The position numbers were made by a program, and so were the translations under genes. A stretch of DNA of 15,518 nt from Lachnospiraceae bacterium UBA6452 (GTDB taxonomy: Bacteria; Bacillota; Clostridia; Lachnospirales; Lachnospiraceae): contig DJNY01000051.1 in the NCBI GenBank assembly GCA_002441865.1, positions 18,078 through 33,595 on the forward strand, in the 5' to 3' direction. This document shows, in pieces, positions 8,927 to 15,315 of the stretch. The notes below the pieces were generated by a model. The model did not search any database and was not told where the DNA came from. It saw nothing but the letters and a program-made list of their open reading frames with translations. Every line of letters starts with the position of its first letter. Position 1 is the stretch's first letter.

Positions 8927-10939
8927 TTATCGTAAATTCCAGGTTGCTGCTTCTGCTGTTGCAAAAGGTCCGGGTACTGCTTTCAGGCTTCTGTGATTGC
9001 CAAAATAATCACGGTCGAAGGTGATCGTACTGCCATCCGGATTTTCAAATCTTTCCTCCGGCTCAAATGCCTCACCCAGTACATCACTGTCAATGATTGA
9101 AGTTGTATAATTGCCAAGTACTTCATATACATTCGTCTGAAGTGTATACTGTCCATCTTTTTCCACCAGATTGACGTATACTTTATCGTCTGTATTGACA
9201 AAATGATCGGCTTCTTTCTTGAAAGCTACAGCTCCGTTAAAATATGCATTTCCGTTGATCCAGACCGGTAATTTGCCGAAATGGTAGTCCTGCATCACAA
9301 ACATATTCGGTTCCGGATTATCCAGTTCAAACGGAACGATCCATTCATCATAAGTCGGGAAATCATCAAATACGCCTGTCCCCTGTACCTGATTATCTAT
9401 CATGATAAAGCCCATATCTTCTTTTACTTCTTCCGGTTTTACCGGCCAGTTCTGGATAAAAATATTATTATAAACCCGGTCGTCTCCATGCAGAAATGTC
9501 ATCATACCTGCCACCTCTGTTCTATGCGGAATATGATATGGTGTATATCTTGGTGCCATTGTTCCGTTCTTTAATGGCATATCGGAACCGCTTCCGATAG
9601 AACTCATCGGTCCAAGACAGAGATTATGTACCACTGCACAGCCCTGTGATGCCAGTTTCATGGAAAGCTTGGACAGACAGATATTATGATCGATCAGAGT
9701 CGGTCCGTGGCTGACTTCTACAAAAATATCACAGCTTCCCATTCCGCCCGGTACTAACGGGATATCTTCAGATGGCGCATGATTGTCATGGAACAGATTT
9801 TGTGTGATCCGTGTTCCCTGCGCTTCCCAGTCACACCAGATACCCATCGTACAATGATGGAAATGATTCCGGCGTATTGTCACATCGATCGCTGCATGCA
9901 TCTTGATGCCTGCTACTTCTGCACCTGCAAGCTCCTGCATATTGTTGATATGATGGATATGGTTATCCTCGATCACAGAGAAAACACCACCCATTCTGCC
10001 GACAATACCGGTCTGTTCACAATGATGGATATGACATCTGCGGACAATATGACCTCCTATGGTTTCTTTTGTCCATCCGTGATATTGTCCTCTGCAGACT
10101 GCATCTCTTTCCATCTGTGTCGCACTCTTTACATGCTTATTGGTAAAATAATGGTCATTTTCCGCATCGTAATATTTTCCAAGCGAGATACCGCTGCACT
10201 TACTGTTACTGATCTCACAGTCCTCGATGATCCAGCCTTTTGCCCAGTGAGGACCGATCATACCATCCTGATAAGCCGCAGGAGGCGCCCATGTGGTAGC
10301 TGCCTTATTGATATCAAATCCACTGACTGTAATATAATTTATATGGTTTTCCGATGGCATAAAACAGTTACGTCGGACATTGATCTCCACCTTTTCCGCG
10401 CGGGGATCTTTTCCCTGAAAATTCGCATAAATAACTGTTTCCTTTCCATCCTGCTCTGTATACCATTTATATACGGACCATTCCGGTTCCCAGGAATGTA
10501 TATAAACTTTCCCTTCGATACATTCCTCTAAGCTCTGGACTTCATATAACTGTCTGTCATTCAGATAGACTGCTCCGGTATGTCTGACAAAAGGACCAAA
10601 ATACCAGTCTCCTTTTACCAGCGTTGTATAAGGATTGTACCTGCCAAAAACACCGTTATCGATTCTGCATACCCATACATTTCCTTCCAGATGCGTCCAG
10701 TCATGTACCTCTTCGGCTCCTGTGATCACAGCACCTAGTGGTACCTCGCTTTTATAGACAATCCTTGCATCTTCTGTTCCGGCATTTTTCGGATTGACAT
10801 ATTCACGGTAAATGCCCGGTGCAACCAAGATCTCATCACCCACTACTGCTGCCTGCGCCGCATCATTGATAAAACGATAGGGACTTTCTTTTGTTCCATT
10901 GCCATCTTTACAGGCATTGCAATTTACATAGATATTCAT
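8927..10939 (-). CDS. GH120-type beta-xylosidase, cytoplasmic, right-handed beta-helix
   Basis: The protein has 670 residues, close to the roughly 640 of characterised GH120 enzymes. From memory, long stretches match the Thermoanaerobacterium GH120 xylosidase, including YANFQGxDP (171-179), VEINVRRxCF (184-193), GWIIED (235-240), EVAGIKxHAAIDV (341-353), DWEAQGTR (370-377) and FVEVSHGP (406-413). By that comparison D370 is the likely nucleophile and E408 the acid/base, in a double-displacement (retaining) reaction that releases xylose from the non-reducing end of xylobiose and xylo-oligosaccharides. There is no signal peptide, so it acts on imported sugars. The first residues align with the family N-terminus and an AAAGGAG site lies 6 nt before the ATG, which fixes the start. 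It is first in an operon with the GPH symporter. An insertion of about 15 residues (388-402) separates the two catalytic residues compared with the reference. Automatic annotation may call it only a beta-helix or pectate-lyase-like protein. Confidence 0.9.
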   Translation of the reverse strand: MNIYVNCNACKDGNGTKESPYRFINDAAQAAVVGDEILVAPGIYREYVNPKNAGTEDARIVYKSEVPLGAVITGAEEVHDWTHLEGNVWVCRIDNGVFGRYNPYTTLVKGDWYFGPFVRHTGAVYLNDRQLYEVQSLEECIEGKVYIHSWEPEWSVYKWYTEQDGKETVIYANFQGKDPRAEKVEINVRRNCFMPSENHINYITVSGFDINKAATTWAPPAAYQDGMIGPHWAKGWIIEDCEISNSKCSGISLGKYYDAENDHYFTNKHVKSATQMERDAVCRGQYHGWTKETIGGHIVRRCHIHHCEQTGIVGRMGGVFSVIEDNHIHHINNMQELAGAEVAGIKMHAAIDVTIRRNHFHHCTMGIWCDWEAQGTRITQNLFHDNHAPSEDIPLVPGGMGSCDIFVEVSHGPTLIDHNICLSKLSMKLASQGCAVVHNLCLGPMSSIGSGSDMPLKNGTMAPRYTPYHIPHRTEVAGMMTFLHGDDRVYNNIFIQNWPVKPEEVKEDMGFIMIDNQVQGTGVFDDFPTYDEWIVPFELDNPEPNMFVMQDYHFGKLPVWINGNAYFNGAVAFKKEADHFVNTDDKVYVNLVEKDGQYTLQTNVYEVLGNYTTSIIDSDVLGEAFEPEERFENPDGSTITFDRDYFGNHRSLKAVPGPFATAEAATWNLR

Positions 10940-10965
10940 ATTCCTCTCCTTTCAAAGAGTACGGC

Positions 10966-10982
10966 TCATCGGGCCCTGATGA
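10966..10982. promoter_or_regulatory. Near-palindrome in the GH120 leader, possible operator
   Basis: The plus-strand sequence TCATCGGGCCCTGATGA has 5-bp outer arms TCATC/GATGA around a GGGCCC core, offset by one base. It lies about 27 bp before the GH120 start codon and downstream of the inferred GH120 transcription start. Its position suits a repressor site or a leader hairpin. No known motif was recognised. Confidence 0.3.
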
Positions 10983-10999
10983 TCACGCGCACATTACTC

Positions 11000-11028
11000 T
11001 TGCTTTGATGTTACCTGTATTATATAAT
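11000..11028 (+). promoter_or_regulatory. Sigma-A promoter of the AraC-family regulator gene
   Basis: TTGCTT at 11000-11005 and a perfect TATAAT at 11023-11028 are separated by 17 bp. The predicted start near 11035 gives a leader of about 40 nt before the ATG at 11076. The leader has only a weak GAGAG at an unusually long distance, so translation may be inefficient. Confidence 0.75.
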
Positions 11029-11047
11029 CGAATCAGTAATCCAAAAA
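11019..11047 (-). promoter_or_regulatory. Probable divergent promoter of the GH120-symporter operon
   Basis: The -10 region is the perfect palindrome ATTATATAAT (11019-11028), so it also reads TATAAT on the minus strand at 11024-11019. At 17 bp upstream the -35 is a poor TTTTTG (11047-11042); TTGGAT nearby is 14 bp away. A good -10 with a poor -35 is typical of promoters that need an activator such as an AraC-family protein. Overlap with the opposite promoter implies competition between the two. Confidence 0.5.
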
Positions 11048-11075
11048 TATCTAAAAGAGAGCAAATATAAATAAA

Positions 11076-12182
11076 ATGTATCCAAAACAGACTTCATTTC
11101 AAACCGTTCATGCAGAATCTGATCGGGAATATCAGAAAAGATTATCCAGACATCATGATATGTCCCGCTCTAATCTGATCCTGCACAATAACGAAAATTC
11201 CCTATATCAGTATTTTGAGATCAATATGCCTTATCTGATCCTATATGAAAATGTGAATCCAAAAGCCAATTCCTCTATGTACATGGAATTATCGGAAAGC
11301 AGCATTGTAGATGCCCACATGGACTATAAAGCATTTTCGTCTATGGGAGGACTCAGGCTGCACTCTCATGATTTTTATGAACTGACCTTTGTTTTGTCGG
11401 GAGAATTAAAAATGCGGATTGAGGACGAATATATAACCTATCGTCCGGGGGAATGCTGTCTGTGCAATAAAAACATCCATCACGTTGAAATGATGGATCA
11501 TAATACCGAAATTGTGCTGTTCTTGTTAAAGGAAGAGTATCTGCGCGATCTGATCAACGCAAATTATTACTATGACGGGGATGGAAATCCCCATGCGATC
11601 GGTTCTGTATTCCAGCGGTTTTTTCGGGAAAATAAGAAAAATTCCTTTTACGACGCCAAAGTATATACGGATTTCAAGCTTTTAGATGCATCTAAGCAGG
11701 ATCAGTTTTTTGATATCATCAACCGCATGGTAGATGAAATTTCGGGGAATCATTCCGGGAAAAGTCATATGATGAAGGCTCTGTTCTGCCGCTTTATTGA
11801 AATGCTGGAGAACAGCAATAGTTACCAGACAGAAGTACATTGGGCAAAGCTTTCAAATGATGAACAGATCGTTTATAAAATTGCCAATGCTTATCAGGAT
11901 AAACTTGGACTTTTTTCCAGAGCGGAGATTGAAGAACTGACCGGCTATAACAGCGATTATGTGGAACGTATCATGAAACGTTCTACCGGGAAAACACTTT
12001 CTGCATACGGAAAGACCTTTTTATTAAAAAAAGCAGCAGATATGCTGACAGATACAGATAAAAAGGTTGGAGATATCTGTGAACTGCTCGGATACTCCAA
12101 CCGGAATTATTTTAATAAACTGTTTTTCAAAGAATATGGCATGACGCCTTTTGAATATCGAAAACAGGCAGCGCATAGCTGA
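11076..12182 (+). CDS. AraC-family transcriptional regulator with N-terminal cupin, probable regulator of the xylo-oligosaccharide operon
   Basis: The protein has 368 residues, somewhat longer than the usual 280-300 because of an N-terminal extension of about 85 residues. A cupin sensor domain covers about 90-150, with LHSHDFYEL (H96, H98, E102), PGE (124-126) and H136 as typical cupin positions. The C-terminal part (about 265-365) is a double helix-turn-helix: first helix pair about 279-305, second about 329-352, ending in the family signature GYSNRNYFNKLF and GMTPFEYR. It is divergent from the GH120-symporter operon across a 136-bp shared promoter region, the usual layout for a local activator. 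The inducer is probably xylose, xylobiose or a related sugar; this is inferred. Start: the ATG at 11076 follows a clear promoter but has a weak ribosome-binding site; later starts at 11160 and 11277 have none better. Its stop lies 7 bp from the stop of the convergent MarR gene. Confidence 0.9.
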   Translation: MYPKQTSFQTVHAESDREYQKRLSRHHDMSRSNLILHNNENSLYQYFEINMPYLILYENVNPKANSSMYMELSESSIVDAHMDYKAFSSMGGLRLHSHDFYELTFVLSGELKMRIEDEYITYRPGECCLCNKNIHHVEMMDHNTEIVLFLLKEEYLRDLINANYYYDGDGNPHAIGSVFQRFFRENKKNSFYDAKVYTDFKLLDASKQDQFFDIINRMVDEISGNHSGKSHMMKALFCRFIEMLENSNSYQTEVHWAKLSNDEQIVYKIANAYQDKLGLFSRAEIEELTGYNSDYVERIMKRSTGKTLSAYGKTFLLKKAADMLTDTDKKVGDICELLGYSNRNYFNKLFFKEYGMTPFEYRKQAAHS

Positions 12183-12189
12183 TAAGGCG

Positions 12190-12615
12190 TTACATCCCCT
12201 TCACCCTTTCACTGAGCTTTTGGGCATAATCGCGGTTGATCCGCATAAATATCTCCTGCTCCTCCCGCGACCAGGAATCATAGATCTCATTTTCGATCGC
12301 GATCACTCTGCATACGGTGTTTTCTATCAGCTCCCTGCCACTGTCCGTTGCAACCACTCTTGTATTACGTCCCTCTCCGGGTAAAATGGAAAGAACTCCT
12401 TTTCCTTCCATTTTTTTCAGGGCAGTATTTACCGTCGATCTTGTCAGACAGGATTGTTTATATAAAACACTCTGGTTGCAGCCTTCCGGATACGAATACA
12501 ATACATATAAAATATCCATCTCACTGTCTGACATCTTCATTTTCAATGCAGCCTCGTGATAGGCATTTTCTATCCTTCCCATAATCTCAAAATATTCTTT
12601 AAATGCTTCTTTCAT
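12190..12615 (-). CDS. MarR-family transcriptional repressor, second gene of the MATE operon
   Basis: This 141-residue protein has the usual MarR length and layout: N-terminal dimerisation helix, winged helix about residues 32-90, and C-terminal helix. The recognition helix is near LTRSTVNTALKKMEGKG (57-73) and the wing near GEGRNTRVVATDSG (80-93). A longer reading from 12720 is possible but overlaps the MATE gene; the ATG at 12615 is preferred because the family domain begins just after it and a GGGGAG site lies 10 nt upstream. It starts 19 bp after the MATE stop and has no promoter of its own that I can see, so it is cotranscribed with the pump. It most likely represses the operon from the large inverted repeat at 13987-14031 and is released by a toxic ligand exported by the pump, similar in logic to mepR/mepA but in reverse gene order. 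The ligand is unknown. Confidence 0.9.
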   Translation of the reverse strand: MKEAFKEYFEIMGRIENAYHEAALKMKMSDSEMDILYVLYSYPEGCNQSVLYKQSCLTRSTVNTALKKMEGKGVLSILPGEGRNTRVVATDSGRELIENTVCRVIAIENEIYDSWSREEQEIFMRINRDYAQKLSERVKGM

Positions 12616-12634
12616 GTGATCTGTTCTCCCCTTT

Positions 12635-13966
12635 TTACATATAACCGTATTTTTTCTTATTGTAAAACAGACATCCAAAGGATAATACCAGTGCCATTGC
12701 TTCCGCCATAATGACAGCATACCAGATACCGGAAGGTCCGAAGATGGCCGGAAGCAGCAGAACGGAGATCACCTGGAAGATGAGTGTTCTGCCAAAGGAA
12801 ACGCCCGCCGATACAGCACCGTTATTCAGGGCTGTAAAGAACGAGGAAATATAAATACTGTAACCTGCTCCCAAAAAGGAGAACGCGTAGATCGTAAATG
12901 CTGTGATCGTCATGGCAAGCAGCTCTTTGTCGTAGCTGACAAAGATCAGGGAAAGCGGTCTTGCCAGTAAAACCGCTGCCAGTGTAAGCACGATCTCCAT
13001 GACCGTTATGATCCGCAGGCTTTTCCGCAAAAGCCCTTTCAGCTCATCCTTATTGCCCGCTCCGTAATGAAATCCGACAATAGGCGCACTTCCCATGGAA
13101 TAGCCGATAAAAATTGACAGAAAAATGAAATTGACATACATGATAACACCATATGCCGCAACGCCGTTTGTCCCTAAAAGCCGCATCAACTGCCAGTTAT
13201 ACAGCATATTGACGATCGACATGGAAATATTGGTCATAAATTCGGAAGCACCGTTAGTACATGCTTTTACTACCAAAGAAAAATCCATATGTGTCTTTCC
13301 GAGGCGCAGCTTGCTTTTATTGCGCATAGAGAAATAAAGCAGCGGAATAAGTCCTCCCACACACTGGCTGGCAGCAGTCGCTTCCGCTGCACCGACAACG
13401 CCGAGTTTGCATACACCGACAAGCAATGCATCCAAAACCATGTTGACAACGCCCGCCATGATCGTGACATACAGACCGAGATTCGGTCTTTCTGCCGTTA
13501 CCAGAAAGCTCTGGAAGATATATTGCAGCATAAACGGTACCAGCGACCAGAGAATGATCCTGCCATACTGCAGACAATATGGCATCATTTCCGCAGTTGC
13601 ACCAAGCAGTTTACAGATTGGCTCTAAAAAAATCAGTCCTATCACCATTAAAACTGCACCGATTCCGATGAGCAGATAAACCATCAGGGAAAAGGTCTCG
13701 TTCGCTTTTTTATGATCGCCCACACCAAGCAGATAAGCTACCAGTGCGCTGCCTCCGGTTCCAAACATAAAACCGACTGCTCCGAAGATCATCAGAAACG
13801 GCATTACGATATTGATCGCCGCAAACGGCTCTGCGCCCGCAAAGTTTGAAATGAAAAAGCCGTCCACGACACCATAAATAGAAGTAAAAACCATCATGAT
13901 GATCGATGGAAACGTAAATTTTAACAGTTTTCCGTATGTGAAATGTTCTGATAATTCTATATGCAT
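12635..13966 (-). CDS. MATE-family multidrug efflux pump (MepA/NorM-like)
   Basis: This 443-residue membrane protein has about 12 transmembrane helices in two halves, matching MATE pumps, which export drugs or toxic metabolites in exchange for Na+ or H+. The N-terminal helix segment LLKFTFPSIIMMVFTSIYGVVDGFFI, the AAINIVMPF segment and the second-half GVAAYGVIMYV and GSAPIVGFHYGAG segments are typical of the DinF/MepA type of Firmicutes. A reading from 14038 is possible, but it would run through the promoter; the ATG at 13966 has an AGGAGGA site 4 nt upstream and is the true start. It is followed after 19 bp by a MarR repressor gene, which points to ligand-induced expression. The substrate cannot be told from sequence. 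Confidence 0.94.
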   Translation of the reverse strand: MHIELSEHFTYGKLLKFTFPSIIMMVFTSIYGVVDGFFISNFAGAEPFAAINIVMPFLMIFGAVGFMFGTGGSALVAYLLGVGDHKKANETFSLMVYLLIGIGAVLMVIGLIFLEPICKLLGATAEMMPYCLQYGRIILWSLVPFMLQYIFQSFLVTAERPNLGLYVTIMAGVVNMVLDALLVGVCKLGVVGAAEATAASQCVGGLIPLLYFSMRNKSKLRLGKTHMDFSLVVKACTNGASEFMTNISMSIVNMLYNWQLMRLLGTNGVAAYGVIMYVNFIFLSIFIGYSMGSAPIVGFHYGAGNKDELKGLLRKSLRIITVMEIVLTLAAVLLARPLSLIFVSYDKELLAMTITAFTIYAFSFLGAGYSIYISSFFTALNNGAVSAGVSFGRTLIFQVISVLLLPAIFGPSGIWYAVIMAEAMALVLSFGCLFYNKKKYGYM

Positions 13967-13970
13967 AAGC

Positions 13971-13977
13971 TCCTCCT
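13971..13977 (-). promoter_or_regulatory. Ribosome-binding site that sets the MATE start
   Basis: AGGAGGA on the minus strand ends 4 nt before the ATG at 13966. It is a near-perfect anti-Shine-Dalgarno match and excludes the start at 14038, which lies over the -35 box. Confidence 0.85.
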
Positions 13978-13978
13978 G

Positions 13979-14031
13979 AAAAAATAATGTCCGAAATCGT
14001 ACATCAGCTAATATAGTACGGTTTCGGACAT
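13979..14031 (-). terminator. Possible intrinsic terminator for readthrough from the CDF exporter gene, formed by the operator repeat
   Basis: In RNA made from upstream, the two 16-nt arms pair with a single C-A mismatch around a 13-nt loop. Two nucleotides after the stem come six U residues (minus-strand bases 13984-13979). It lies just after the CDF stop codon. RNA started at the MATE promoter begins near 14003 and contains only the second arm, so it cannot form the stem. Confidence 0.5.
13987..14031. promoter_or_regulatory. Large inverted repeat, probable MarR operator
   Basis: Arms ATGTCCGAAATCGTAC (13987-14002) and GTACGGTTTCGGACAT (14016-14031) match in 15 of 16 positions. The spacer of 13 bp holds the -10 box. 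One arm fills the 17-bp promoter spacer and the other begins at the predicted transcription start, so a bound protein would block RNA polymerase. A MarR gene in the same operon is the natural binder; this is inferred from position. Confidence 0.75.
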
Positions 14032-14038
14032 ATGTCAA
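14010..14038 (-). promoter_or_regulatory. Sigma-A promoter of the MATE-marR operon
   Basis: A perfect TTGACA (14038-14033) and TATATT (14015-14010) are separated by 17 bp on the minus strand. The predicted start near 14003 gives a leader of about 37 nt. The -35 lies only 3 bp after the CDF stop codon. Confidence 0.88.
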
Positions 14039-14041
14039 GAG

Positions 14042-14923
14042 TTATTTACTTGGATTTACATGCACCATAATATGTTTTACCTTTGGAAAATTCTGTTCTA
14101 TGCTGTCATGTACCGATTCTGCGATTTTATGCGCATCCCGGAGTGACATGGAGCCATCCAGTGCGATTTCCATATCGACATAGATCTTATTTCCGAAGAT
14201 CCTTGTCTGAAGCAGATCGATTCCTTCCACATATTTATTTTTTCTGACACAGTCACGGATCTGGTTTTCCGTCTCCTCATCACAGGAATGATCTACCATT
14301 TTATCCATGGCGTCTTTGAAAATATCATAAGCCGCTTTTATGATAAATACAAAAATTACCAGACTCGCAATAGAATCCATTACAGGAAATCCCATTCTTG
14401 CGCCTGCAATTCCGACCAGCGCACCTATAGAAGAAAATGCATCGGAACGATGATGCCATGCATCTGCCATAAGTGCACTTGAATCAATCTTTTTCGCATA
14501 ATGTCTGGTGTACCAGTACATCGCTTCTTTGCTGGCAATCGATACGATTGCTGCGATCAGTGCCAGAATGCCCGGAACCTGCAGATGATTGTAATCTCCC
14601 TGCGTAATGGCCTTTAATGCATTCGAACCGATCCCAAGCCCTGTGATAAACAGAACTATAGACAAAACAATCGCTGCCACACATTCCAGACGTTCGTGCC
14701 CATACGGATGCTCCTTGTCAGCACTTTTAGATGACAGTTTGATACCGATCATAACAATAAATGTACTGAACACGTCGGATGCGGAATGGATCGCATCACT
14801 GATCATAGCATTGGAATGTGCGATCACACCTGCTAAAAGCTTCATGACCGATAATATAACATTACCGATGATCGTCACAACAGACACTTTGTTTGCTACC
14901 TTTTGAAATTCATTTTTTTCCAT
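14042..14923 (-). CDS. Cation diffusion facilitator exporter, predicted Ni2+/Co2+ specific (czcD-type)
   Basis: This 293-residue protein has the normal CDF size: six transmembrane helices (about residues 13-190) and a cytoplasmic ferredoxin-like C-terminal domain (about 205-290). The transport-site pairs are visible: H46 and D50 in helix 2 (SDAIHSASD) and H157 and D161 in helix 5 (AWHHRSD), matching the YiiP D45/D49 and H153/D157 layout. The loop after helix 2 has the family motif HPYGHERLE (72-80). CDF proteins expel divalent metals from the cytoplasm in exchange for protons. A NiCo riboswitch directly upstream points to Ni2+ and Co2+ rather than Zn2+ or Mn2+; specificity is inferred from that RNA. 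A reading from 15076 would run through the riboswitch; the ATG at 14923 has a perfect AGGAGGT site 7 nt upstream. Confidence 0.94.
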   Translation of the reverse strand: MEKNEFQKVANKVSVVTIIGNVILSVMKLLAGVIAHSNAMISDAIHSASDVFSTFIVMIGIKLSSKSADKEHPYGHERLECVAAIVLSIVLFITGLGIGSNALKAITQGDYNHLQVPGILALIAAIVSIASKEAMYWYTRHYAKKIDSSALMADAWHHRSDAFSSIGALVGIAGARMGFPVMDSIASLVIFVFIIKAAYDIFKDAMDKMVDHSCDEETENQIRDCVRKNKYVEGIDLLQTRIFGNKIYVDMEIALDGSMSLRDAHKIAESVHDSIEQNFPKVKHIMVHVNPSK

Positions 14924-14930
14924 ACCAGTT

Positions 14931-14937
14931 ACCTCCT
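14931..14937 (-). promoter_or_regulatory. Ribosome-binding site that sets the CDF exporter start
   Basis: AGGAGGT on the minus strand lies 7 nt before the ATG at 14923. It settles the start against the longer frame from 15076, which would translate riboswitch RNA. Confidence 0.9.
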
Positions 14938-15010
14938 GAAATAAGTAAGATAGCTCTATGGCACTAACGATATGTGGGGTTTTACAATGATGTGTTTCCG
15001 AGAAAAGTAT

Positions 15011-15058
15011 AAAAAAACACCCACGAACCAGTATTAAGCAACTACTGTCCCGTGGATG
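15011..15058 (-). terminator. Riboswitch-controlled intrinsic terminator
   Basis: The arms CATCCACGGGACAGTA (15058-15043) and TACTGGTTCGTGGGTG (15033-15018) pair over 16 positions with three G-U pairs and one mismatch, around a 9-nt loop, and are followed by seven U residues (15017-15011). The 5' arm contains the 3' side of aptamer stem P4, the conserved GGGACAGT and part of P1, so aptamer and terminator exclude each other. Metal binding should favour the aptamer and allow readthrough into the exporter gene. Confidence 0.88.
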
Positions 15059-15120
15059 AAGAAATTCCACTGTCACCTCTGTGACCCGACTCCATGATAA
15101 ATCACGGTCTGCTCAGTTTG
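15039..15120 (-). ncRNA. NiCo (czcD) riboswitch aptamer
   Basis: On the minus strand the order matches the NiCo riboswitch: ACTGAGCAGAC (15117-15107), stem P2 CCGTGA-TTTA-TCATGG (15107-15092), AGTCGGG, stem P3 TCAC-AGAG-GTGA (15084-15073), CAG, stem P4 GTGGA...TCCAC (15070-15052), then the conserved GGGACAGT (15051-15044). The closing stem P1 is CAAACT with AGT-AG-TTG. These conserved pieces (CUGAGCAG-purine-C, CGGG, GGGACAGU) agree with the known four-way-junction family, recalled from memory. The class binds Co2+ and Ni2+ cooperatively and turns genes on. It lies directly upstream of a CDF exporter, its usual target. Confidence 0.92.
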
Positions 15121-15149
15121 TACTGTAGTCTTATGCAGTGCAAAGAGTT

Positions 15150-15165
15150 ATGATATGTATATCAT
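15150..15165. promoter_or_regulatory. Palindrome over the CDF promoter -10, possible operator
   Basis: ATGATATGTATATCAT has perfect 7-bp arms around a 2-bp centre and fully covers the -10 box of the CDF promoter. Such a position suits a repressor such as a metal-sensing ArsR- or DtxR-type protein, but no known box was recognised, and AT-rich palindromes can occur at -10 regions by chance. Confidence 0.4.
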
Positions 15166-15184
15166 ATGAGTCACAGATTGTCAA
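15156..15184 (-). promoter_or_regulatory. Sigma-A promoter of the riboswitch-CDF exporter transcript
   Basis: A perfect TTGACA (15184-15179) and TATACA (15161-15156) are separated by 17 bp on the minus strand. Predicted transcription starts near 15149, about 30 nt before the aptamer, giving a leader of about 225 nt. The -35 overlaps the stop codon of the upstream 43-codon frame. Confidence 0.85.
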
Positions 15185-15312
15185 CGTTCTTTTTCAGTTT
15201 TAATAAATCCCACAATTTCCATATCATAATTGCTCTGCACATAATTTCTTACCTTTTCACTTAATTTCGGAAATCTCTCCGTGAATACACAGCTTGCTAT
15301 GTAATAATACAT
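15181..15312 (-). pseudogene. 43-codon frame resembling the truncated N-terminus of an HdrB-like (heterodisulfide reductase subunit B family) protein
   Basis: The frame starts with MYYYIASCVFTERFPKLS and ends at a TGA inside the CDF promoter -35. From memory, this start (YYIASCVFT, P.LS.K, Y....MEIV) resembles short Firmicute proteins annotated as CoB-CoM heterodisulfide reductase subunit B family, which are much longer and carry cysteine motifs that are missing here. After MEIVGFIKTEKER the frame simply ends, as if the rest had been lost and replaced by the riboswitch-exporter unit. It begins 3 bp after the stop of the HAD-type gene, so it would be cotranscribed with it. It might instead be a real small protein; the family match could not be searched. 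Confidence 0.45.
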
Positions 15313-15315
15313 AAA

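Noticed and set aside
9779..10531. A 250-codon plus-strand frame inside the GH120 gene
   Set aside because: It is antisense to a gene with strong family conservation throughout, and its Cys/Asp/Met-rich product matches nothing recognisable.
12616..12720. N-terminal extension of the MarR protein
   Set aside because: It overlaps the MATE gene in another frame and adds 35 residues outside the MarR domain; a ribosome-binding site supports 12615.
14924..15076. N-terminal extension of the CDF protein to a start at 15076
   Set aside because: It would translate the riboswitch and terminator; the ATG at 14923 has a perfect ribosome-binding site and the family domain starts there.
15039..15120. yybP-ykoY (Mn2+) or another metal riboswitch instead of NiCo
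   Set aside because: The conserved blocks CTGAGCAG, CGGG and GGGACAGT in this order fit the NiCo class as I recall it; the typical paired-loop motifs of yybP-ykoY were not seen.
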